DNA of 59,904 bases from Reclinomonas americana ATCC 50394 (taxonomy: Eukaryota; Jakobida; Jakobea; Jakobida), in assembly GCA_048213135.1 (NCBI GenBank), contig PS015406.1, positions 1 to 59,904 of the forward strand. Direction: 5' to 3'. Within the stretch, counting starts at the first letter, position 1. Each line of letters starts with the position of its first letter. The notes below the pieces were generated by a model. It ran no database searches. It was given only the letters and a program-made list of their open reading frames with translations, and had not been told where the DNA came from. This document shows, piece by piece, positions 1 through 12,716 of the stretch. Position numbers and translations under genes: made by a program.

Positions 1-106
1 GTCGTCGTCGTCGTACTACGTACGACGACGACGTACCTCGTACGTGGTCGGCGACGTACGTACGACGACGAGACGACGTCTCTTCGTCGTCGTCTCTCTA
101 CGTCGT

Positions 107-115
<9 letters not shown>
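1..115. other. Low-complexity TACG/ACG-like sequence, probable assembly noise
   Basis: The first 115 bases are built almost only from short runs of TACG, ACG, GTC and CGT, unlike the exons, introns or microsatellites elsewhere. The same style (acgtacgacgacgag) recurs at 48412-48426, directly beside a run of Ns. The cycling TACG order resembles pyrosequencing flow-order artefacts at low-quality contig ends. That interpretation is inference. No gene is supported here. Confidence 0.55.
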
Positions 116-186
<71 letters not shown>

Positions 187-200
187 CGTGTGTGTGTGTG
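111..200. repeat. (GT)n microsatellite
   Basis: This is an almost uninterrupted GT dinucleotide run, interrupted near its right end by gcgtgcgt. The matching run in the intron at 6800-6900 precedes the paralogous copy of the next block, so this microsatellite is part of the duplicated segment. Confidence 0.95.
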
Positions 201-535
201 AATGCAGTTGATGCCGCCTCCTCGACCTGTGCTTGTTGCTCGTCCTCCGCAGCCTCCAGCTGAGGATGTGTCGCAAGATGAGAGTGGAGCTTCTTCTTCT
301 TCGTCTTCCTCTTCTTCGTCGAGTGCGAGGCGGCCGCGGGTGGTGATTGCCAGTGTTGATGGGACTGAGGAGATTGCGCAGTCGGAGCAGATGCGAGTGC
401 GATCGGCGAGAGGTGGGTAGAGGAGAAGGGGAAGAGGGGGAAGAGGGGGAAGGAGAGGGAAAGTCCGATCACTCAGTGAGACTCTCGTGTTGTGCAGCCT
501 CTTTGCGCCTTATATTGATCTCTCTCTCTCTCTCT
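201..535 (+). repeat. Near-copy of the cytochrome b5 gene exon 2 region (6915-7240)
   Basis: These bases match 6915-7240 with only scattered substitutions. They include the exon that encodes a Pro-rich, Ser-rich segment (PPPRPVLVARP, then a run of about eleven Ser, then SVDGTEEIAQSEQMRVRSARG). Identity begins in a (GT)n run and ends in a (CT)n run, after which the two places diverge completely. At 6921 the segment splices in frame into a cytochrome b5 gene; here it runs into acid phosphatase exons. It could be a real segmental duplication, or a displaced allele joined at a microsatellite during assembly. I favour the second. Confidence 0.8.
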
Positions 536-567
536 CATTCCTCACAGTTCACCTTTCCCCCATTCAG

Positions 568-1720
568 GTATCAACCCATTCCCATCCACTCCTCACCCAT
601 CGCTGTGGACACTCTGCTGCGGCCGCAAGACAGCTGCCCGGCGTTCTACGAGTCGTTTGCCACGCACGTCTACTCGCTGCCCGAGTTCCAGCGCAAGAAG
701 AATGAGACGCTGCCGTTGATGGAGGTGGGTCTTGTTTGTGCAATTGTGTCCAGTCTCCAGACTCACCACCGCGCAGCGCATGAACGAGATCTTCGGCACC
801 AACTTTGGCATCGAGGATGTGTGGCGTGGGTATAATGACCTTGTGTGCTCTCCTTTGCCTTTCCTGACTTCTTATTTCAACAGGCATTGAGGACGTGGTG
901 TACACGCACTACGTGCACGGCTACGAACTGGCGCCACAACTCACACCCGAGGATCGCGACGAGCTCATTGAGCTGGCGAATTTTGTGGTGGGCATGCAGT
1001 GGGGCACGCTCAGCAATGTGGCTTATGTGACCACCAACTTTTTCAAGGAGGTGTGGACGAAGCAGGCGAGAGAGAGTGGTGCTTGATCTCAATTCACCCT
1101 CCATGTTATGGCAGGTCAAGGCACGACTCACCGAGGCCATGGACAACAAGGGCAGCAAGTTTTACATTTACAGTGCTCACGACACCACCGTGCTGCCCGT
1201 TGCATCTGCGCTGCGGGTGTTGCAGGTGCGCTTCTTTGTTTGCAAGTGAGGTCGCGCTCAGCTCTGAACTGTCGCATGTAGCCATCCATCCCGAAATATT
1301 GTGCGCACGTTGATTTTGAGTTGCACCGCACCACCGACAACAAGTACATGGTGCGCGTGTTGTACGACAATGCGGCTGCGTACCTGCCGTACTGGTTTGT
1401 GGTGTTTGGGGGAAGAATCATGTCTCTTGCATTGTGATGGAGTTTGACTCTAGTTTGTGTCGTGCAGCGAGTCGTACGACTGCCCTGTGGATAAATTTTT
1501 CGCGCACCTCGACCAGTACATTTTGGCGAACTGGGAGCAGCAGTGCCGCTCCGGGTCGAACAAGCCCACGGACAACTCGGGTTCCGTGTCCACACTAAAT
1601 TGGATTCTGCTGGCGGTGAACGGTGGTCTGATTCTGGCGGTTGTTATTCTGATTGTTGTTGGCGTGATGTTGCGTGGGGACGTTGGGGGAGGGAGTGATC
1701 GGATTGATGGCGATGTCTGA
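568..1720 (+). CDS. Histidine acid phosphatase, C-terminal exons (5' end missing)
   Basis: The visible exons are 568-724, 777-825, 884-1050, 1115-1225, 1282-about 1399 and 1468-1720, each bounded by GT..AG and keeping frame. The product matches the C-terminal two-thirds of the prostatic/lysosomal acid phosphatase family (histidine phosphatase superfamily, branch 2): YQPIPIHSSP, then LMERMNEIFGTNFGIEDVW, then the proton-donor motif SAHDTT (about 1160), then CPVDKFFAHL. A hydrophobic segment near residue 55 of the last exon (WILLAVNGGLILAVVILIVV) followed by a short polar tail suggests a type I membrane protein, as in lysosomal acid phosphatase. The N-terminal exons with the catalytic RHGxRxP motif are absent; where they should lie is the duplicated block at 201-535. 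As assembled, the gene is broken at its 5' end. Confidence 0.85.
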
Positions 1721-1855
1721 CGTGGTGATGATGTAGGAGAACACGACGGAATGCGCCACGCAATCATGGGTACATGCGGGAGTTGGAGAACTTGTGACAT
1801 GGTGTTGGGAGTGAATCTACGTTCTCAACAGAGGAGTCCACATCCAAGTTTCATT

Positions 1856-4800
1856 TCAGAGAAGTACGCACTTTCTTTGCTTCGCATCGGTAAAGTCAGG
1901 AATGTGAGCGCCAATCACTCGCACCAATAGATCGCCTCGCCCATGTCGATGAAAAATATGAACGTTGCTGCCATTCGCTCGAGCAGTGATGCCAGCGGCT
2001 GCTGAATAGCTCGGCAACAAACTATCGAGATAAGCTTGCGTACTCCCACGCAGATTCTTGCCAGTTGCCAGCGACCACACCCGTACAGTCTTTTCACGAC
2101 TGCCACTCACAATGTGCTGTCCATCGGGTGTCACTGCCACTGAATACACAGAACCCGTGTGGCCTTCCAGTCGGCGCACCTCCTCGCCACTTGCCAGTGA
2201 CCACACTCGCACAGTCTCGTCATCACTACCACTCACAATGTGCTGGCCATCGGGTGTCACTGTCACTGCGAACACCACACTCGTGTGGCCTTCCAGTCGG
2301 CGCACCTCCACGCCACTTGCCAGCGACCACACTCGCACAGTCTTGTCCTCACTGCCACTCACAATATGCTGGCCATCGGGTGTCACTGTAACTGCTTTCA
2401 CCGAACCCGTGTGGCCCTCCAGTCGATGCACCTCCTCGCCGCTTGCCACCGACCACACTCGTACAGTCCACTCATTACTACCACTCACAATGTGATGTCC
2501 GTCGGGTGTCACTGCCACTGAACGCACCCCACTCGTGTGGCCTTCCAGTCGGCGCACCTCCNNNNNNNNNNNNNNNNNNNNNNNNNNNNNNNNNNNNNNN
2601 NNNNNNNNNNNNNNNNNNNNNNNNNNNNNNNNNNNNNNNNNNNNNNNNNNNNNNNNNNNNNNNNNNNNNNNNNNNNNNNNNNNNNNNNNNTCGCCACTTG
2701 CTACCGACCACACCCGTACAGTCTTGTCTCGACTGCCACTCACAATGTGCAGATGATCGGGAGTGATGACAACAGACAATACTTCGTCCATGTGTCTCTC
2801 CACATGCAGCACACCGTCGCCATATATCACAGACCACACCCGTACAGTATTGTCATCACCCCCACTCACAATATGTCGGCCATCGGGTGTCACTGCCACT
2901 GTAGTCACTAAACCCGTGTGGCCTTCAAGTCGGCGCACCTCCTCGCCACTTGCTAATGACCACACCCGTACAGTCTTGTCCTCACCGCCACTCACAATGT
3001 GCTGGCCATCGGGTGTCACTGCGACTGCATACACCTCTCTCGTGTGCCCCTTCAACCTCCGCACCTCCTCGCTACGTGCCAGCGACCACACACGCACTGT
3101 CCTGTCATCACTGCCACTCACAATGTGCTGCCCATCGGGCGTCACAGCCACTGTAGACACAACACCGGTGTGACCCTTCAGTCGGCGCACCTTCTCGCCA
3201 CTTGCCACAGACCATACTCGTACTGTCTTGTCCCCAGTGCCACTCACAATGTGCCGGCCATCGGGTGTCACTGCCACTGCATATACCCAAGCTGTGTGGC
3301 TTTCCAGTCGGTGCACCTCCTCGCCACTTGCCAGCGACCACACCCGCACAGTCTTGTCATAACCACCACTCACAATGTACTGGCCATCGGGTGCAACCGT
3401 TACTGCCCACACCTCACTCGTGTGGCCTTCCAGAAGTCGCACCTCCTCGCCACTTGCCACCGACCACACCCGCACAGTCTTGTCATAACCACCACTCGCA
3501 ATGTACTGGCCATCGGGTGTCACTGCCACGGCAAGCACCGAGCTCAAGTGGCCTTCTAATCGGCGCACCTCCTCGCCACTTGCCACCGACCACACCCGTA
3601 CAGTCTTGTCATCACTGCCACTCACAATGAACTGGCCATCGGGTGTCACAGCGACAGCTCTTACCCAATCAGTGTGCCCCTTCATCGGCTTCCTCGGCCA
3701 TTTCACATCCGTTACATCAGCCCCCCTGAAATCTACCTCCCTTGCATACGCCATGCACACATTCACACCATGCAAATCCGCTCCCCTCCACACCGTCCTG
3801 TGCATCAACGCATCCCTCAAATCCGCACCCCTCACTCGCACACCCGACAGATCTCGCCCACTGAACGACACTTGTGCCACACACAACACAGTCGCTGCAT
3901 TCGCTGCTGCCGTCACCAACAGCTCCTCATCCACCTCACGTGACATTTCAACAACCTCCCATAGTCTCGCCTGCAATGCTGGAGACCGTCGCACCACCTC
4001 GGCCATCTGCTCCACCAACGATGGTCGATCATTCAGCGATCGCACTGCCAACACATGCTGCTGCACATCTTGCACCGACAATCTCCTCTCCTTATCCCAC
4101 GTCTCCCACGCAAATACATGTCGGGCCACACAGTGCTCCAGCAACGACAGATGCACAAATCCCCACTGTGTCGTCCCATATCGTCGTACAATCGGACAAC
4201 AAACTCGCAAAGGCTGGTTCCTGCGACCAAGGAACTTGTCAAAAGGTCCCTCCTCCACTCGTTGCAAGGCGAGTGGCGCACCACTAAAGTCATCCTCCTC
4301 CCAATCGTCGCCTGACCGGTTCTCCACCACAGACACTCGTACCAAATTCTTCTCATGCATTAACCGTGCCAGTCCCTCACAGAATGCCAGACACGTCTCC
4401 TCACTCGGAACACGATCCGCACCAAGACGCTCCTGCCTTTCCTGCTCCCTCACAATCCACTGTCGAATGAATCGGTCAAACACATAACACCGAGTCGGCC
4501 GCTCCATCGCGCCACTCGCCACCAACTGCGGCAGCACTTGCACCACCACTGACAGCATGAACGGATTCGTGATCAACGATTGCAGGCCCTGTATTTCACG
4601 CAGCGCATGTCGATACTCGGCCACAGTACGCCATTCTGCTCGTTGGTACGCGACAAAATGCTGGAGATAGTCATCGATCTGAGCGTCATTGAATGGCTCC
4701 ACAGAGCGCTCCATCAACAACTGGAAATCCGAACGTCCATTGGCGTCGGTGGGGACAAAGAAGCGACGGTAATCGGTTCCACCGAGACCCATGCCAGCAG

Positions 4801-6569
4801 CATAATCCGCACGGCATGTCATAATCACTTTGACATCCAAGCATCCTCGGAGCTGTGACCACACAGCAGTCAGTCACCAAGATGCCACATGTGCAAGAAC
4901 AAAACGAGGAGGGATGAAGCAAACCTGCGCAGTGTCCATCAGATTGATTTCACGATACAGCTCGTCATACCCATCCAACAGCAACAGCAGCGGCCTCTGC
5001 TTGACGCACTGCACTGCAGCCTCCGACCACGTCGCTGGCAGCACTTCTTCCAGCAAACGATGCTCGACGTCACGCAGCGCGGACAAGGGCACACGCAGCG
5101 GCAACCGCCGGCTGCGTCCCTCTCGATATGCGCGCCAAGCGTGATCCGCCATCACCGTCATGGCTGTCGTCTTGCCAGCTCCACTGTTGCCGAGGAACAA
5201 CAAGACGCGTGCGTGGTTGTCGTCGGCAACGAATACATCGACCTCCGACAGCAGATCACGTGGCACTCCATTGACGGTGGTCAGCAGCGGCACGTACATC
5301 TGAAGTGTCTTGCGCAAGCTCTCGTCGTCGCGGAATGCTGACGACTCGCGCTCACTATAGCTCTCAAGCAACGCGGCGAATGCCGCGTCGGACAGGCCAT
5401 ATCGTCCTGCAAGAGAGAGAGAGCATTCTTTAGATGGACACCAGACGCAGAGAGATTCACATCAGACTTACTTGTGCGAATGTCTTCCAACAATGCAAGA
5501 AAGTGGGCGAGCGGGGCATCGCCAAGTTGGAGCGTGGAGATGGCTGTCACAAGACGCCCCTCAGCAACGCCGTCGCCGAGCAGATCGGTGACTTCATCGG
5601 CGACAGCGATAGGCTGATCTCGATGGCCGAGAACAGCGTGGCGAATGTCACGCAGCGTCTCCACTGCCCGGCGCTGCACAGCCGATGAGAGGAGTGACAA
5701 TAAGTGCAAGCACAGAGCAGCACACTGACCTCCACATCCGAGGCGAGCAGGAAATGGGAGCTTCCGTCATCCTCCTCGATCCCTCCATTCACAAGGATGG
5801 AACAGAGAGCTGTCAAGTCGAATGGCGGGCACGGCGGCGTGCTGGTGGGATCCGCATCGAATGCTGCCTTCCAGGTGAGCACATGCGCCCGCTGCTCATT
5901 GTGTTGCAAGAACACGTGATTGCCGCCGGGTTTGTACCTGCGAGAGCACACCATCATAGTTGATGAGAATGAAGCGAGAGGATGGAGAAGAGCACACCAC
6001 ACCAACCGCACAGGAATCTCACGGATGTTCTTGCAGCACCACGCTTCATCCACGCGCATTGTGGGATGCGCGAGACAGAACGCAGGCAACGCTGCGCGGA
6101 GTCGAGCAGCGAGCGCGTCTCTCACAATGCCCTGGCATCTTGCAGAAGATTGTAATTGTTCGCTCTTCTCGCACACACGCACGCACTGCAGATGAGATGC
6201 ACATCTCTCTCCCCTCTCAGGAACACACATAACAACGCACCCGCTGCCCTCCACATCCACCGTCAGTGTGGTCTCCGTCGAAATGCCAAGTTCTCGCAGT
6301 GTGGATTCATCTGACGCCCGCAGCACCACATCCGAGCGCACACGCACACGCGCATCCGCAGCGACACCCAGCAGGTGCAAGCCGCGCTGCACAAGGTCAC
6401 ACAGACGCATGTCGCCAGTGACGTCGGGCACCGTGATGCGCGCAGTGCCATCGGCGAGGCAAAAGAGGACAGGGAATGACTGCACGGAGACAGGGAAAGT
6501 GAGCGAGTGTATGGCAAAGAGTGGATGTGTGGGGAGACACACACCATAAAGAGAAGGACGATGGCTCAC
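1856..6569 (-). CDS. NOD-like protein: ubiquitin-like region, NACHT ATPase, pentapeptide-like stretch, WD40 propeller(s)
   Basis: The gene is read right to left. An exon ending near 6252 encodes a ubiquitin-like fold candidate (DESTLRELGISTETTLTV resembles the last strand region of ubiquitin). Several short exons of unknown function follow (6160-5420). The NACHT exon (5371-4925) carries the P-loop GNSGAGKTT at about 5165-5191 and the Walker B LLLLLDGYDEL. A 72-base intron (4924-4853) joins it in frame to an exon starting at 4852 with KVIMTCR. The NACHT-associated helical region runs to about 3850. Repeats of the form ADLRDALMHRTVWRGADL look like pentapeptide repeats. WD40 repeats of 42 residues then run from about 3690 to 2060; 12 are visible and one probably lies in the 129-N gap at 2562-2690. 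The tail ends TDAKQRKCVLL, where CVLL is a possible CaaX prenylation box. Such STAND NTPases typically oligomerise after ligand sensing by the repeats. The start codon is unresolved: an acceptor near 6491 suggests a further 5' exon. Confidence 0.85.
2060..3690 (-). repeat. 126-bp tandem repeats coding for WD40 units
   Basis: The 42-codon unit (core TVAVTPDGQHIVSGSDDKTV followed by RVWSLASGEEVRRLEGH) is repeated about 13 times with very high DNA identity between copies. Differences cluster at a few codons, chiefly after H(T/L) and in the residues before VAVTPDG. The N gap at 2562-2690 is 129 bases, close to one 126-base unit, so the assembler probably failed across one repeat. The uniformity suggests recent unit duplication or gene conversion. 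Confidence 0.95.
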
Positions 6570-6640
6570 GCGCGATGCAGCGAAAGTCGTGTGTACCGCT
6601 GTGGTTCATTGATTGCGTTGGGCAGTGGATCACACACATC
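6570..6640. promoter_or_regulatory. Short divergent intergenic region between NACHT-WD40 and cytochrome b5 genes
   Basis: The two genes are transcribed away from each other, and only about 70 bases separate the candidate NACHT start (6569) from the cytochrome b5 ATG (6641). Any promoters must be shared or overlap the first exons. I see no clear TATA box. The extent is approximate because the NACHT first exon is uncertain. Confidence 0.4.
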
Positions 6641-8943
<2,303 letters not shown>

Positions 8944-8957
8944 GTGAAACCGATCGA

Positions 8958-11697
8958 TCACGTGTCGTACGAATCGCATTTCGGTGGCTCCTCCCCCTCC
9001 GCCGGTGGCGGCGGCGGCGATGGAGGCTTCTTCTGCTGGTCCTCGGGCTGGGTGATTTCGGGAATGCCCGCGCGCTTGCGCTCCTCCTTCAGTTCCTCCA
9101 CCATGCGCTCCAACGTGCATGGCGGGTAGTGTTCGAAAAAGAGACGCCACTGTAAGAGGGGAACGGGGTGTCAACAGGCGCTCTTTCCTTCCTTTTTCTC
9201 CTTGCCTTCACCCCCTTCTTCGTTCTCTGCGTTTGCACGTCTTCCTCCTTTCCTTCCTTTCTCTTTGCCTTCCCCCCCTTCTGTGCCCCCCTTCTTTGTT
9301 CTCTGCGTTTGCACGTCTTCCTCCTCTCCTTCCTTTCTCTTTGCCTTACCCCCCTTCTGTGTCCCCCCTTCTTTGTTCTCTGCACGTCGTCTCACTTGTG
9401 GACACGAAGACCGACGACACACTCACCAAGAACGCCTCGGTGCCAATGGGAAAATCGTCGCGGGCGGCGCGTAGGAACCGCTCGTCGAGCATCATGCGGC
9501 TGACCACCGACATGGAGTGGTACGACTTGCCGTCCATCACCACGTTGTAGGCGTGGCGCGTGATCACCTGCTCCACGAACTGGTTCTTTTGCAGGTCGCG
9601 TGGGGCCGTGTATGCGCCACTTGCTGTGACACAAAATGAGGGGCGAAGAGGGGGAAGAAGCGGAGCTTGATTGGCAAACCTTCGTCCAAAAAGTGCACTT
9701 GAATGGGAGCCATGGCGCGAGCCAGGGCTTGACGGTGGGCCATGGTGCCAGAGTTCGTCGCCACGAAGACCTTGGTGATGTTGAGCGAGGCGGGAAGGCG
9801 CTCCACGAACTCGCGGTACAAGGGGCCAGCGATTTCTGCGAGGGAGGGGGGAAAGGGGGGAGAAGGGGATGAGAGGGAAGGGAGAAAAGCAAAAGAATGG
9901 AATGAGAGGAAGAAAGCAAATGAAAGGGGATGAGAGGGAGGAAAGCAAAGAAAGGGGATGAGAGGGAATAAAGCGAAGGAAAGGGGATGAGAGGGAAGAA
10001 AGCAAAGGAAAATGGAAGAGAGGTAAGAAAGCAAAAGAAGGAGAATGAAAGGGAATGAGAGAGAGGAGGCAAAGAAAAATGGAATGCGAAGGAAGAAAGC
10101 AAAGGAAAGGGAATGTGAGGGAAGAAGGTAAAGAAAGGGAATGAGATGAAGGGGAATGAAAGCAAAAGAAAGGGGATGAGAGGGAAGAAAGCAAAGGAGA
10201 CGGAATTGAGGGAAGAAGGTAAAGGAAAAGGGAGGAGAGGTATGAAGGCAAAGGAAAGAGGATCAGAGGACAAAGGTAAAGGAAAGCTAATGAGAGAGAA
10301 GAAAGCAAAGGAAAGGGGATGAGAGGGAAGAAAGCAAGGAAAAAGGGGATGAGAGGAAAGAAAGCAAAGGAAAGAACGAGAAGGGGTGGAAAGACGCAAA
10401 GAGGTAGAGGATAACACAATTTTGACAGGTACTGCGCGTCAGAATTCACCGGGGAAAGGACTTGCGGTCATTCAACAAAGGAGAACCACGTATTCTCGGT
10501 ATGAACTCTTCTTCATCTCCAAGGTCACACAAAGAAAGTATGCACTCGGTAAGGATACGGAAGAGCGAAAGACTCACTCACACCTCTCTCTCTATCTGTC
10601 TTTCCTTTTCCTTTCTTCTCTCTCTCTCTTGCATATAACGAACAACTGCGACTATCCCTTCCCAAACAGCGACTCCCTCCTCCCTCATCACCGCACCTGG
10701 ATCACTGATCACCGCATGCTTCAGCCCTACCTCCTTCATCTCCGGATGCGAGCGGTCACCGCGCCGCCAGTGCACAAACACAAACTCGCCCGTGTGCAGA
10801 TCGAGACGGCGCATCACCTCGGCGGCCTACGATCAACAATAAGGAAAAAACTCACCCAAAAAAGAGACCCTTCTCCATCCACGCAACTCTCTCCTCGTAC
10901 TCCTTCCGCAACACAAAGTGCCTGCGCAGCTCAAAGTACGTCGTCGACCCCTGATACATGTAGATCTCACGCGTGACGGTGCCGCGCCCAAAATGCACCG
11001 TCAGATGCTTGTCGGCACCCTGCGGGTCGCGCACCCGAAAGTACTCATTGAGGCTCTGCTTCGTCACATACGAGGTGTGATCGGAGACATCGTGCGTCGC
11101 GCGCACCGCCGAGTGCGCCGGCAACGCCAGTTCGCGATCGACGCGAAACGTCAGCGTGCTCTCCGTGAGCGTGAAGCGACGTGGGACGCGATTGGGGAGC
11201 GGCGTGCGCAGCAGCCGGATGCGACCGCGAATGAGTCGGTGGTATTCCGGCAGTGGCATGTAGCGCCCGTTGACGTACTTGCGCAGCGGCTCTTCCTGCG
11301 TGGTGGATGAGAAGGGCTGCAGGCAAAGAGGCCTTGTGCAAACCAAAACACCTCAAAAATCTCGCTGAGTCGCATCGTGCGCTCGTCCAAATTCTCGTAC
11401 TCGTAGAAACCGAAAACGCGGGAGGGGTCCTCGTACGCGGTGCTGTTGCGGACTTCGGAGAGCAGCCACGGCTCGACGAATACGCGGCCGGTGATGCGTG
11501 CAGTGAGCGCCGCTTCGAAGACGGCTTGGAGGAGGGCGTTGAACTGCAAAAGAGAGGGAAGTGAGGGCGAATAGGGGGGAAGGGAGGAAGGGGGGCTCGT
11601 ACCAGCTCGAGCGATGGTGGTCGTTTGGAGACGGGCATTTCGACGAAGAGGAGGTAGCCTTCTTTTGCGTCGCCAGGGCCGCCGCCGATCACGGCCT
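8958..11697 (-). CDS. Fucosyltransferase-like glycosyltransferase (probable O-fucosyltransferase family)
   Basis: Exons are read right to left: GYLLFVEMPVSKRPPSLELV (about 11690-11600), then ALTARITGRVFVEPWLL (about 11545-11350), then YMPLPEYHRLIRGRIRLL to KEYEERVAWMEKG (about 11310-10860), then the motif FVFVHWRRGDR (about 10830-10665), then ITKVFVATNSGTMAHRQALA (9834-9680), then DLQKNQFVEQVITRHAYNVV (about 9622-9427), and last 9149-8958, ending in a Pro-rich tail. HxRRGD is the nucleotide-sugar motif shared by alpha-1,2, alpha-1,6 and protein O-fucosyltransferases, and FVATNS fits the second family motif. This would use GDP-fucose in the secretory pathway. The first exon and any signal anchor are not resolved. 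Its stop is 14 bp from the convergent cytochrome b5 stop. Family assignment is moderate. Confidence 0.55.
9175..9395. repeat. Roughly 100-bp repeats in last fucosyltransferase-like intron
   Basis: A CT-rich unit containing tctttgccttccccccttc and tttgttctctgc(gt)ttgcacgtc is repeated about two and a half times between the exons ending at 9149 and starting at 9427. It lies within an intron and I see no coding potential. Here the pyrimidines are on the + strand, the template strand of this gene, an exception to the general rule in this window. Confidence 0.7.
9835..10400 (-). repeat. Purine-rich (+ strand) intron repeat, unit about 27 bp
   Basis: Degenerate repeats of aaggggatgagagggaagaa plus agcaaagg fill the intron between the exons at 9834 and about 10430. 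About 20 copies are present. On the coding strand the tract is pyrimidine-only, so long spurious Leu/Ser/Phe reading frames appear there; none is a gene. Confidence 0.85.
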
Positions 11698-12265
11698 ATG
11701 AGGGGGGAAGGGAGGTGAGAGGATAGCAAGGGGAGGGTGAGGCAAAGGGAAGGGAAGGGGGGAGGCAAAGGGAAGGGGGGAGGCAAAGGGAAGGGGGGAG
11801 CAAGAGAAGAGGAAGCAAGGGTGGACGAAGAGGAAGACAGGAGAATGAGAGACAGAGACAGACAGAGACAGACAGACGGGCAGGTATGCAGACTGACAGA
11901 TAGGCAGAGAGACAGACTGACAAACAGACAGACAGACAGACAGACAGAGAGAGAGAGAAGAGTGATGGTTATAAACTGCAAGCAGGATGCTCAGCAGAAT
12001 ATCGAGACAGCACTGAAGATGGGAAAGGCGACCGCAAAACTCGCAACAGAAACAGGTGTCGCTGACAGAGTAGCAATGGAGAGAGGAGGCATGAATGTGC
12101 CAGGGGAGGATGCAGCGAGAATCCAACGTAAACACCGTGGTAAAGAGAGCAGCACCGCACCGTGGCAGCTCACTCAATGCGAGAAGGGGAGCGAGAGTGT
12201 GTGTGCGAGAGAGCGAGAGAGAGAGCGAGAGAGCAGGAGACAAGTGCTCAAAGTGAGACTAAACA

Positions 12266-12317
<52 letters not shown>

Positions 12318-12382
12318 GAACGANNNNNNNNNNNNNNNNNNNNNNNNNNNNNNNNNNNNNNNNNNNNNNNNNNNTCTCTCTC

Positions 12383-12416
<34 letters not shown>

Positions 12417-12444
12417 TCTCCCTTCCCTCCCCTCTCTCTCCCCC
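11698..12444. repeat. Purine microsatellites, an N gap and unassigned sequence
   Basis: 11700-11950 is GA/CAGA-rich with short tandem units such as gggaggcaaagggaa. 11960-12180 is mixed sequence that may hold an upstream exon of the fucosyltransferase-like gene on the minus strand, but I cannot prove one. 12265-12320 is (GA)n, followed by a 51-N gap (12324-12374) and then (TC)n. The purine-to-pyrimidine switch across the gap suggests an unresolved repeat or a flipped edge. Confidence 0.6.
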
Positions 12445-12716
12445 TCACACACTCACCAACTCCTCCGTAAGCACCACCACCTCTCTCCCCAACGCCCACA
12501 CCACCAACACCACCAACACCACCGTCAACGCCACCAACGGCAACACAGTCTCCGCAGGAGGCGCATACTGCTGCCTCGCAGCCATCCACGCGCGCACAGA
12601 CCGAGGACATTGTCGCACACAGACGCGCTTGAGACAGTCGAGGATGGAGGGGGAGGCGTGTGGGCGGTTGAAGGAGAAGGGCGAGGTGACGCGGTGGCCA
12701 GCGCGCATTCTGTTGC
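12445..12716 (-). CDS. Possible small membrane protein (weak)
   Basis: The minus strand encodes about 90 residues from an ATG preceded by ttgcaacag: MRAGHRVTSPFSFNRPHASP, then a basic Cys-containing helix (DCLKRVCVRQCPRSVRAWMA), then a hydrophobic segment (LPLVALTVVLVVLVVWALG) and a stop. The first half recurs in three further tandem copies (13077-14250) but the hydrophobic part exists only here. If real, it is a single-pass protein of unknown function whose first exon has been tandemly multiplied. It could equally be a chance frame in a repeat. I do not recognise the family. Confidence 0.3.

Noticed and set aside
16-276. Poly-Thr-His or poly-Cys-Val proteins (also 6788-7187)
   Set aside because: Translations of (GT)n/(CA)n microsatellites.
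2065-3630. Plus-strand His/Cys/Pro-rich repeat proteins opposite the WD40 array
   Set aside because: They are the antisense reading of the 126-bp WD40 units; the minus-strand frame gives canonical WD motifs.
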